Source: Labia minor
Taxonomy: Eukaryota; Arthropoda; Insecta; Dermaptera; Spongiphoridae
Length of the DNA: 64,000 nucleotides
Assembly (NCBI GenBank): GCA_963082975.1
Contig: OY720348.1
Coordinates: 54,959,564-55,023,563 of the forward strand
Direction: 5' to 3'
Below, in pieces: positions 1 to 9,892 of the stretch; the stretch's first letter is position 1; each line of letters starts with the position of its first letter. Position numbers and translations under genes: made by a program. The notes beneath the pieces are model-generated. The model did no database searches, was not told the DNA's origin, and saw only the letters and a program-made list of their open reading frames with translations.

Positions 1-205
1 ATTTTAAGTTAGAAAAATCAAAGAATAATTAATAAAAAACAAAGAAAGTTTTTTAGATTTATTTTAACATTTTTTAAGAAGAATTACTGTCACAAAAATT
101 TAAGTTCTAACAATAAACGCCATTTAAAAATTATGTAATTTTAATTATATTTAAACATATTGATTTTATTTTATGAAATATTATAGAAATAACAATTCAA
201 CTCAC

Positions 206-296
206 CGATAAGATGCTTTGCAGTCGTTGTGATGTGATGCGATGAACTTCTGAACTGCGACAACATACCACCAAACCAAGTTCTTCAAATGATGCT
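206..296 (-). other. Exon-like segment, left copy
   Basis: On the minus strand this segment is bounded by an AG acceptor (ending GTCTGAAG) and a GTGAGT donor. It equals the segment at 36133-36223, but with AGC in place of GAC near its 3' end. Two reading frames are open throughout. The product is not recognised. Confidence 0.3.
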
Positions 297-798
297 CTTC
301 AGACAATGAAAAGAAAAAGAAATAGAAAAAAGATCATTAGTTAGAGTTGATTAGGATAGGAGAGAATAACGTTCCAAAAAAGAGGATATAAATTGTATTT
401 CAATTGAAATATACATATAACCTACCGTGGAGGCTACTTCATTGCGCCCTGATGTCTTCCCTGTACAGTCTATCCTATGCCAGACCAAATTCTATGGCAC
501 GGATGGCCATCTAATAATATTTTCTATCTACGTGCAAAACACTCTTCTTGCTAGAAAAGATTGCAATCACGGAAACGGAAAAAAAAACACTCCCGAACGC
601 GCTTATTAGACACAGTATGGTCTATTTTGTGTTTTAACTACCGAAGAAATGCGCAATTTAGAAGAAGAAGGAAAAAAAAAGAAAAAGAAAAGCATAGATT
701 AAGTGGGAAGCCGTTTGTGAGTATCTGTGGATCAGCTGAGAGTGACTTTGAGTTTTTGGATTTCGATTGAACACCACATTCGTGGCAACCTGTAAAAA

Positions 799-1052
799 AT
801 GCCTACCTACCTACAATGGGGATTCATGGCGTCCTCCATAGTGGGAGGAACACTCATGAAAAAGAGACTAAGCTTAGCTCCAAGGTAGTCAATACATCCT
901 GGCGGGCTAATCCCATTAAGGAACATTGTTGAACTACCTTCACGAATGCCTGTCCAATACCATAGAGCCACGTCTTAGGCATTCTCAGTGATACACATTA
1001 CTTTACACAAACAAGGGAATCGTCATTAAAAAAAAAAAAAAAAAAAAAAAAA
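799..1052 (+). mobile_element. Poly(A)-tailed retroposed fragment, probably the 3' end of a non-LTR element or SINE
   Basis: About 230 bp of moderately GC-rich sequence, unlike the surrounding AT-rich DNA, ends in a run of 25 A (1028-1052). That is the form expected of a 5'-truncated target-primed insertion. No reading frame supports a family. The right copy (36726-36977) has 23 A and is followed by 1.64 kb that is missing here. Confidence 0.4.
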
Positions 1053-1267
1053 TGACGATTTGGGAAGCACAAAACACATGCAGATAAACAATCCCTTAAC
1101 ATTTTCTGGCACATACCCGACTCCACCCACTAAATACTAAATAGGAAATACTAAAAAGGTGTTTCCTTTAATAGTTAGAAGCATGCAAAAACCAAACACC
1201 TTTTTTCTATTCTATTCTAAAATATTAATAATTCATTAAATTTAATGTTTCTAGTTTCTATCTATAT

Positions 1268-1524
1268 TTATTGGCTACCACAAAGGTTTGGAAGCGATGA
1301 CTCAGGAGGCATTTTCTTGAAGCATTCCTTTATCTGTAAATCCCTAACAACAAACGATTAAGCCAAATAAATAAATAATCACCCCCCATACGCAACCTAT
1401 CAGGCTAACAATTCTAAATACCTTTAAAGGAATTGATGATTCAGTAGATTGTAGATTTGCCATCCTTATTCTTCTATCTTCCAATTCTTTCTGTCTTCTA
1501 TGGTAGCATCTGAAAAACTCGAAT

Positions 1525-1557
<33 letters not shown>

Positions 1558-2572
1558 AATGTTAAATTTAAAATATTAATAGAAATATAGTATTTTTTAT
1601 TGTAATATTTAAATTTTGTCAATATTAAATTAAAATCATTACTACCACTAGTGCCAGAATAATGAAAAAATATACGTTGAGTACTTATTTTTGGTGAGCT
1701 GTATTTATAAAAAATTTTGAAGAAACCAATATTATTCGAGGAGAATTGAATTTGCCATCAGCAAAAAGATGATACATGAAAATAAAAGAAAAACAAAAGA
1801 CATATATAAGATTGAGTATTCAAAATATAATACATTTTTTTTATCACAAAAAGTACTAACCTCGGAGTTATAAATAGGTTGCCCACTCGTAGTAGGTCAC
1901 TCGACGATATCGATGAACTCGTACTTCTCACCATCTCCCTCCATATATACTAGTGGTCCAAATTTGTTTCGTGAATCCATGTTCTTTCAGATGAACTAAT
2001 AGAGAAATTGAAAATATTTAAATTATTAAATACACTTATTATTTATATTCAAATGAATAATCCAAAACATTAAATTAAATTTTAACCTAATATTCTAAAC
2101 TATGCACGACGAATTAAATATAAAAAAAAAATTGTCTTGATCATAGCTCTTTTGTTATTTCATGATTAATTATATAAATAAATATCTCTAATGAAAAAAA
2201 ACCATTTTTAATTTAAAGAATACTTTCATAACAAAATATTAATTTTTATTAATATGTAATAATAGAAAATTATCTACAGATATATCTATACTATACTATA
2301 TATTAAATTTATTGTTAGGAACTAGAATAAAACAAATTCAGTCGAATGTCAATTTCTTTTTCTTTTTCCTCTTTGTTAATTTATGAATATTTATATATCT
2401 GTCGATACAACTCTTTTATTGATTTTCACCTTAACAATTAATTGAATATGTAATTATAATTATTAATTATAGTTTGTTGATATATCAACTTTACCTCTAA
2501 TGTGATGTGATTCCTTTTTCTATATGGATCAGATATATTCTTCAGTCGACGACTACATCAAACCATAACAAG
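1268..2572 (-). pseudogene. 3' exons of an unidentified host gene, left copy with a frameshift
   Basis: Exons on the minus strand are 2572-2495, 1949-1861, 1509-1422 and 1333-1268, each with the same splice sites as the right copy (38835-40141). The first is 78 nt rather than 79 because one base is missing (GACTACATC here, GACTAACATC at the right copy). That deletion closes the frame that is open across all four exons in the right copy. The other three exons look identical, including the TAA stop overlapping AATAAA. The downstream ATG in the 1949-1861 exon could still start a short peptide. Calling this a pseudogene is an inference from the deletion. Confidence 0.45.
1525..1557. repeat. (CTAA)n microsatellite
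   Basis: About eight tandem CTAA units lie just upstream (minus-strand sense) of the acceptor at 1509. The right copy (39092-39120) is one unit shorter. Confidence 0.9.
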
Positions 2573-5138
2573 CTAAAAAAAAACGGAAAAATTATTTAAA
2601 TACCTTAACTCGCATAATAATATCAATATAGTAATTTAAAAGCAAAAAAAAAAAATTTTTTTCAAATAAATATCAACTATAATTCTATATTTTCTTACTT
2701 TTAATCACTTTTAATATAATAATAAGCACAATATCTAGCCCCATTATGTTTGACTTATTAATTCTTATTTAATTTAGGTACTCTGTTCTTTATTAGAAAC
2801 CTAATCAAATTGATTTCTTTTCAATAATAATATGATATGAGAGATTGAATTTCAAGTGTTTGATTTTTATTATTTATTTTATAATGCATTTTCACTGATA
2901 TTCAATAAATATTTTAATAAACTTGTCGATTTCTTAGAAAATAACGGAGAGATATCAATATTAAAAAATAAATAAAATTATATTGAAAAAATAATGATTT
3001 TTCAAGAGTTTATAATTATTTTAGATAAAATAAATCGCAATGAAAAAAATAAAAGATAAAAAAAAAAAAAATAACCCTGCACTTTTCTAGAATAAATGTT
3101 AATACAAATAATATATATATATATATATATATATAATTGAATATTGAAGATAAAAAAAATAAAATAAAATGTTAAACTCGTAATTAAAAATAAAAGTAAA
3201 AAAAATTATAGTACTACATTATAATAATATGTATGTATCCGATTAAAATTTTATTCTATTTTAAATATATATATATATATATATGATATGATATGATTTG
3301 GTTTAAAAATATTTAGGTACACCTAGGCATATATATGTTAGTATATAAATTAAATATTAACTAATTCTGTTAGAATAGAGGATATGTTATAGAAAAAGTT
3401 CAAATTTATAGAACAAGATGATTTATGCTCCAATTTCATTACCAAATTTGGGCTTCTATTCTATACAAATAAAACAATTTAAAATAAAAAAAATAATTAT
3501 AGTAATTAATATCAGAGAATTAGATTTTAAACTAATCGAAATCTTTAATAATGCTTTTAATCAACGAATAGTATTTTTTATATTAATTACGAGTATCTAT
3601 TTCATCGTACTAGTATTATAAATCTATTATTTGTAGTCTTATTTCGAAATTTAAATAAACGTTTTTCTTTTTAAAATAAATAAAATTGAATTTTATTTAT
3701 AAATACCTTACTTTATAAGTTGAATCATGTGAAATGAAAAATTCAATATCATGTTTTCAAAATTTTTCGTTAATTGTTCAGGAGAATTCTGTCTGACTGA
3801 ATTGAATTTGATTTTTCTTCTAATATTTTATTTTAATTCCACCACAAGTATTCTTATTTTATATAGCGGGATAGTACTACTCCCACTTATCTAAACAATT
3901 TATAATTTAATGTTTTTTCTTTTCTATCAAACCCCAGAAACAATCATGATTTTTGTAAATGCACCACCCTCATTCATCCTTGGATATCAAGACTCACTAT
4001 GAACAAGTCAGAACTCGTTCAATAATTTATATTAAATTAATAAATAATAATTCTAGTAATTCTCAGAATTTTTAAAATATATCGATATTTAGTTTCATTT
4101 CCGACAATTAACCAAATATCCTTTATTTTATTCTAATAGTTCCCATTGGAATTGATTTATTAAAATGATACCAGATAATTTCATGACAAGACAAGATAAA
4201 AGAAATCCTAAATATTATGATTAATATTATTTATCTTCTTCACCAAAGTACAATATATTATATCTATCCTATTTCGAATTTAAAAAATAAACGTTATATA
4301 TTCTCTTGATATTACTATAAATAAAATTTAATTTTGATTATCTGTCTAGAAGAGATGAATCAATACATTCTTTATAAAATTCTTTCTGTATGTAGAGAGC
4401 TTTAAGCGAGAATTTTAGTAATTTTTTTAAATTTAGTATTTTCTGTGTCGGATGTCTAACTAAAAGGGGCTCCAACTTTGTAAAATCTTCCCAAATTCAT
4501 AAATATAGTTAATTACCATCCAGTACGTATTTGAACTCTAATTCAAATATTCTATTGAATTTAAAAACATAATATTTGAAATGTAGCTCATTCGGAAGAG
4601 GGTCATTACCCACACACACAACTTTTTCATTTTTTTTCCTCTAAACTGACCGGAAAAATAAAGCTATATATTTGATAGTTTTTCACATGATTAAAAATTG
4701 ATAAAACTGCTATATATAGAATTTCAGCTTGATTGATTTGCTAAAAATACCAGAATTAATTTTTTAACACTGCAAATCACGCGCCAGCACGTGACGTGTT
4801 GCCATCAACAAAGAGCCAAACATGCGCTGGTTTAATAAATATTATTTATTAATTTTAATTTATAAATTGTAATTAATTAAATTTAATTTAAATATAATAT
4901 ATGTTATTTAATCGAATTCAAACTGCGAGATAGTCCAGATTTTTTTTTTTTTTTTGATTACTTTTTTTATAAGACAAGAAAAACGATTCCAATGAAAAAA
5001 ACAACTAACAATGCATACAAATATTAATTTCAATATTATAAATAATTCAAATGATTTACACTTAAATCGGGCGTCTCTGGAACTAGTTTTTTACTCTAAT
5101 AAATGCATTATTCCAAGAACTGGGTATTTTTTTTATGT
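2573..5138. other. AT-rich non-coding stretch, probably intronic
   Basis: Mostly A/T with homopolymer runs and (AT)n at about 3109-3135 and 3265-3286. The only frame of note, 3418-3621 (+), has no recognisable domain and AT-driven composition. If the minus-strand gene model is right, this is intron between the exons at 6494-6400 and 2572-2495. Confidence 0.5.
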
Positions 5139-5176
5139 TTAGGTGTGAAGGGGCGCTCTGAGCAGCTAGTATAATT
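5139..5176 (+). mobile_element. Helitron-type 3' terminus fragment
   Basis: The sequence AGGTGTGAAG-GGGCGCTC-TGAGCAG-CTAG-T matches, in inverted orientation, part of the 99-bp stem elements seen elsewhere in the window. A GC stem followed a few bases later by CTAG and then T is the classic Helitron 3' end. Here the stem has decayed to one arm. No 5' end was found. A chance or independent origin is possible, but the match to the inverted copies is clear. Confidence 0.4.
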
Positions 5177-5463
5177 ATAAAAAATATAAAAAAGAATGGG
5201 TAATTCTTAAAAGTACAGTTCCAATTATTAATAAAGAAATAATATAAAAAAAATAATAATAAAATAAATTACTCAAATAAATTTTAAAAAAATAAAATAA
5301 ATTATATAAATTAGCGATTTGGGTGTACTAGTTACGAGATAAATGCATTGGGAATTAATCAAGAAATCCAAATTTAGTAATGCAATTGAAATATTCTATT
5401 TATTAGAAGAATAGTTTTTCTAAATATTCTATTATTGAATAAATCTAGGAATGTGATTAAAAA

Positions 5464-6257
5464 AAAAGATGCAATGGTATTTATATTCAATAGTCATCCA
5501 CTCATGGATTTGGATAAAACTTTACCAGTAGGTTCTTTTTTAAGTCCAAATAAACATTTCTTATGCAATTCTTGCGGGTCGCTTCTAGTTTACGAGATAA
5601 AAAGCATTAAAGTTTGCATATAAATCCATTGATATTCTATTTAGCTTCCATGTTTCACTAATTTGAGAATCAGAGGGATCCACTAATTTTCTTCAGTTCG
5701 GATTAGATATAGAAAAATTTAAAAAATAATTAATTAAATAATTTCTCTATATCCAAACCGAACCGAAAAAACCGAAAATTAGGAATAAGTTAATAATTAG
5801 TGAATTAGTCAATAAATAAGTTCATAATAAGGTAATCTGGCAATCTTTAATCCATTTTATCTTGTAAACTAGAATCGATTAGCATATTATGGACCTCGAA
5901 ATATAAAGAAATGTTTTATTAACTAATTAACTAATTAAATTGATTTTCGATTTTTATGGTTTAGGAATTATTTAATTAATTATTTTTTTAATTTTTCTAT
6001 ATCTAATCCAAACTGAAAAAAGAACAGAAAATTACTTAAGCCCTCTCTGATGGTCAAATAATAAAACATGCTAGTTAAATAGAATATCAATGGGTTTATA
6101 TACAAATTTTAATAATTTTTATCTCGTAAATGAAAAGCGACCGCCACATACTGCTTAAGGAAAGTTCGTTTTGAATCTAAAAAGGAATCCATTGGCAAAG
6201 TTTTATCCAAATCCATGACTGGATGACCAGTTTATATAATTACCGATGCAAAAATAA
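5464..6257. repeat. Long foldback (inverted-repeat) element, ~800 bp
   Basis: The left arm (about 5464-5830) and right arm (about 5890-6257) are imperfect reverse complements almost to the centre. Matching landmarks include the outer CATGGATTTGG / CCAAATCCATG, the ATAGAATATCAATGG region, and the inner GGATTAGATATAG / CTATATCTAATCC. RNA from either strand could fold into a hairpin of several hundred base pairs. In the gene model it lies in the intron next to the 6494-6400 exon. It may be a MITE/foldback transposon or an hpRNA source. Confidence 0.65.
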
Positions 6258-6399
6258 ATCAATTGGAAATATTATATGTAGTATTGAAGGAAATTGTTTT
6301 AAAAAAATGTAAAAGAATGTTTTTCTATGCAAATCCAATAATATAATAATAGAAAAATAGAATAGATTAGATGTTTAAAAAAATAAATAACTAACTTAC

Positions 6400-6494
6400 C
6401 ATGTAATGGAGGGTGTGATTAGAATAGTATACAACTATAATGCATGGAGTGGATGCAACCTTCCTTCATGGCCCATTCTTTGTAAATTGTAATT
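6400..6494 (-). other. Candidate exon with consensus splice sites
   Basis: The minus strand reads a pyrimidine tract plus CAG acceptor, then 95 nt, then a GTAAGT donor after ATG. The phase needed to join the next exon (2572-2495) is open over the last ~31 nt but contains a TAG upstream. This exon is therefore non-coding, spliced from an internal acceptor (ATTATAG), or a pseudogene exon. The identical copy is at 47251-47345. Confidence 0.4.
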
Positions 6495-6869
6495 CTGGAA
6501 AAAGAAAAAAAAGGAAATTATTATTTTTGTTATATAGATAGGAATATTTAAAAAAATTCGGAAAGGATAGTATATCTAATATGAATTTTTGTTATTATTT
6601 CTATAATTCTCCCTATTATAGGCTTAATAGACTGGAACTTACTTTTCAGTTTTATTTCCTAATTAGCGGTGCGATTTTCAAAAGAATCACTTGTATCTAT
6701 TCACAGTGTATTCAACGATTAATTATAGAATACAAATTTTAGATGGCTTGAACTATTCCAAGACAAAGAGAGTGTAAATTTAGGTGATAAAGTGTCTGTT
6801 TGTGCGCGTCAGTAATGGCTACCAAACTAATCCACGTTTTACCGCTAGTATTTATTTCTCCAATTACTT

Positions 6870-6892
6870 GGGGGGTGGGAGTGGGGCAGGGG
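6870..6892 (+). other. G-quadruplex-forming motif
   Basis: Four G runs (6, 3, 4 and 4) are separated by loops T, AGT and CA, satisfying the G3+N1-7 rule. It is conserved in copies at 11097-11119, 21186-21208, 47721-47743 and 61662-61684. No function is shown. Confidence 0.6.
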
Positions 6893-7055
6893 AAGAGGGG
6901 AGAGGCGCCAAAAAGTTCTATTAATCCAATAGGTTACATTACGAATCAGAAAATAAACTGCGCATATTATCTATTCGTCAATTCAATAGGATCATGAATT
7001 ATATATATATATATATTAATTCATTTTTTTATATATTAAATAATTGAAATTTTAT

Positions 7056-7154
7056 AAATACTATGTATATACTAGCTGCTAGGAGCGCCTTCGGCGCTCT
7101 TCACACCTAGACGGGGGCTCCGCCCCCTGTACCCCCGAGTGTTACATAGTATTT
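7056..7154 (-). mobile_element. 99-bp three-stem element, copy 1 (Helitron-end-like)
   Basis: Outer 12-bp perfect inverted repeats (AAATACTATGTA / TACATAGTATTT) enclose CTAG at 7072-7075, a perfect stem at 7083-7099 (GAGCGCC-TTC-GGCGCTC) and a second at 7113-7127 (GGGGGC-TCC-GCCCCC). Read on the minus strand, the first stem followed by CTAG-T resembles a Helitron 3' end. The outer inverted repeats are not a Helitron trait and suggest a MITE-like hairpin instead. Six copies in the window are all 99 bp. Confidence 0.55.
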
Positions 7155-7642
7155 GGTTGAATTTAATTAATCTTTTTTGTTTTATATTTTTGTTATTTTA
7201 ATTACTTCTTTATATTTCACAAATGAAAATATTTAAACAAAATAACTGATTTGAATTTGTATATAGAATTTCTCCCTCTCTTCGATATTGACAATCATAA
7301 GAGAAGGGTCTGGACTTCCGCATTTTAGAATAAATTGCTCAAAAAATTTACTATTTTTTTTCAATTAAGAAAATTCGTAATTATATTATTTAGATTTAAT
7401 TTTAAAAAAAATGTGGAAAAAGTTATTTTTAATTGTTTTCTCAATGAAAATTTAGTAAGGATTTAATTTATTAATTTGAATGATTGTTTTTAAATTTAAT
7501 TAAATTTTAATACAATAAAATGAATACTTATAGAAACTATTTAGGCAATTTATTCCAATTTATTATGCTATAAAATAATATAATAATTTTCTTAATATAT
7601 TTTTATTTTTAAACAAATTAGTTTTTAATCTCATTTAGTACT

Positions 7643-7678
<36 letters not shown>

Positions 7679-8114
7679 GGTATATACTGATATATGTTTT
7701 TGAACTTGAAAAATATCCACATGACTTTGAAAGGCGAATCAAACTGTTTAAGTCTCATGAGGAAATTCAATTTATGTATTTTTTTATTAATTAAGATAAA
7801 TTAATAAATAGTATTTAAAAATATTAAAATCAAAATATTTATATCAGGGTGACTTAATTATTAGATTTTGGAATATATATTTATAGCTTACTATATATAT
7901 TTTTTATATAATAATCTCTTAAAAACAATTTTCATTTTTTAAATTACTATTTATTTAAATAGATAAAATTAAAAAACATTAAATCATAATTTCTATTAAA
8001 ATATTAAATAAGTTTGACCTAATTTATGAAATAAATTAATATAATTATTTTTACTATGATTTAAATATTTTAAATGATATTTAATTAATTAAAAACTTAT
8101 AATAAATTAAATAT
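7155..8114. other. AT-rich spacer
   Basis: No gene or RNA is recognised. Contains (AT)n at about 7648-7677. A short open plus-strand stretch at about 7692-7780 has protein-like composition but no splice acceptor and no start; it is not called. Confidence 0.5.
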
Positions 8115-9116
8115 TTTAATAATCCAGCCAATTGATAAAACATGAACAGTGACTTCGAATTGAAATAGACATCAGATGAATTCTTATTAAATGTTTTATA
8201 ATGATAAATAATTTATGGTTTATTCAAATTATATAAAAAGCCTTAAAAAGTGCCATGCATCAGAATAATCTCGAATAAATATAAAAATACATTATATTAT
8301 TATTTAGATTATCCCAGTATAAAATATAAATAAAAAAAATTTATTCTTATGTAATATATTGAAAAAAGATTTTTATAAGTTTATATAGAACTATATAATT
8401 TTATTTTTTTGTTATTTATTTAAATTAAAATATTTTAAATTAATATTAAATAGAATAAACACATATGGAAGTTATATTATACGTATATAATTAAATGAAA
8501 AGAATGAAAAATTATTTTGTGACAATTTTACAATGATAATTGTGAGGAGGAGTTGAGAGGGTTGTAATTGGTTATCGCGAGTTAGAATAAATGATAATAA
8601 ACCTCACCCCGAGGTTGAATTTTGACAAGAACAGCGCCGCTCGCCGAGCGCCCTGGCTATGCGAGCGCACTCACACACGAACACTGATAGACTGACTACC
8701 GCTCGAGCGGCTGGCTAAGAAGAGCCCCTGGCATTTAGGCAACCAGCTTCGCTAGTTTCCAAATTTAAAATTTTCATATTTAAAGTACCTGGATTATCCA
8801 GCAGCCGCTCAGAAAAATAAAAATGTATACTTTACTAAGTGTTTTAATAATATTAATTAATTTTAATAATATTCTTAAATTTGAATTAGTAAATTGATTG
8901 AGTATATTGATTTATTATGATTATACTCTCTTCTGGTATTTTTATCTTATAATTAAATAATAATTATTATTTATATATATACAATCTATATATTTATTGA
9001 ATAAACCATAAATTAATATTTATTATAAAACATTTAATAAGAAATCATTTGATGTCTATTTCAATTCGAAGACACTGTTCATGTCATGCTTTATCAATTA
9101 GCTGGATTATTAAAAT
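8115..9116. mobile_element. 1-kb non-autonomous element with ~110-bp terminal inverted repeats
   Basis: The left arm 8115-8225 and right arm 8998-9116 are reverse complements with scattered mismatches; for example, the GAACAGTGACTTCGAATTG region pairs with CAATTCGAAGACACTGTTC. The interior has an unusually GC-rich core (about 8615-8760) containing the perfect palindrome CCGCTCGAGCGG and a small CCTC-ACCCC-GAGG stem. No open frame of note. A MITE or foldback DNA transposon is the simplest reading; the target-site duplication was not resolved. Confidence 0.55.
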
Positions 9117-9272
9117 ATATAAACTTTATATTAATTTTAATCTTAATTTAAATTATCTAATTTATCATATTTTCATTCAATTAATGTCATTTTATCATAT
9201 TTATTAAATTTTTTATATGAATTAAGAAAGTTATACACATTTATTTTAAATATATATCATTTGAAATAAGTT

Positions 9273-9305
9273 GACCTGTGGCCAGGTCCGAACCGATCGA
9301 CGGTT
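9273..9305. other. Twin short hairpins
   Basis: Two adjacent perfect stems: GACCTG-TGGC-CAGGTC, then after CG, AACCG-ATCGA-CGGTT. They form a GC-rich island in AT-rich DNA and are conserved at 50137-50169. Function unknown. Confidence 0.5.
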
Positions 9306-9445
9306 TGAAATAAATTAATTTCCAGCTACAGAAACAATTTCAAATAATTTTAATATATCTATTAATGAAATAAAAAACAGATATGGATATAACATAAATA
9401 TTTTTAATTTTATTTTATTTATAATATATATGTAAGACCAGGCTG

Positions 9446-9473
9446 TGACGTCATGAATGTCTGGATGACGTCA
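9446..9473. promoter_or_regulatory. Pair of full CRE palindromes
   Basis: TGACGTCA occurs at 9446-9453 and again at 9466-9473, exactly 20 bp apart (about two helical turns). Conserved at 50311-50318 and 50331-50338. This is the consensus site of CREB/ATF bZIP factors; no adjacent promoter was recognised. Confidence 0.35.
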
Positions 9474-9538
9474 TATAATTTTAAATCAAGAAAAAACTAA
9501 TAAATATGATTTTCCCGAGGATAAAACCAATACAAAGT

Positions 9539-9892
9539 GCATGATATTCGTGGTGATATATAAAAAAATCTCCTCATGTGAAATTTGGTGTGAAAATAAC
9601 CCTTCCCTTCCTATCGTCGATCGCTAATACTACCACTTACGGTTTTCGGATTTGCACCAAAAGTTGATCAATTCATCCCACTGATGCATTAAGTAAATAT
9701 ATACTAAATTTCATCAAAATCGGTTCAGCCGTTCAGGCTGTACAGATCTATACGGACGGACGGACGGACAGACATCATGCTAAAAATACTTTTTTCTGTT
9801 AAGAAAATGCATGATTCGTGGAGATATGTAAAAATCTCCAGATGTTAAATTTGGGGTGAAAACAATACCTCCCTTACTATCGTCGGTCGGTA
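9539..9892. repeat. Imperfect direct repeat with a (GGAC)n motif
   Basis: Two related segments (about 9539-9630 and 9805-9892) share the ATGCATGAT-TCGTGG...ATCTCC...CTATCGTCG landmarks. Between them lies an ATCGGTTCAGCCGTTCAGG...GGACGGACGGACGGACAGAC motif of a kind common in dispersed insect repeats. The right block X' lacks everything between the two related ends. Confidence 0.5.

Larger units (their letters stand above)
1..9892. repeat. Block X, left copy of a large segmental duplication
   Basis: This whole block recurs at 35933-50483 in the same order and orientation and looks nearly identical by eye. The right copy has two extra insertions (36978-38614 and 40850-44119) and lacks ~270 bp near the end of the block. 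Block X holds minus-strand exons, a poly(A)-tailed retroposed fragment, a foldback, a 99-bp stem element and a long-TIR element. The duplication precedes both insertions, or the left copy lost the first one. The left boundary lies outside the window. Confidence 0.9.

Noticed and set aside
427-770. Overlapping 60- and 69-codon plus-strand frames (also at 36354-36697)
   Set aside because: GTG or late starts, Lys-run composition from a purine tract, no domain, and the strand opposite to the exon-like signals; treated as chance.
3418-3621. 67-codon hydrophobic plus-strand frame
   Set aside because: AT-driven Ile/Phe/Lys composition, no domain, and the copy near 44269 has a premature stop.
6800-6997. 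65-codon frame starting MCASVMATK (five copies)
   Set aside because: Starts on GTG or similar, encodes the G-rich tract, and its conservation is explained by recent duplication.
7692-7780. Protein-like plus-strand stretch (FERRIKLFKSHEEI)
   Set aside because: No acceptor or start codon at its 5' side and too short to assign; kept only as a note in the spacer entry.
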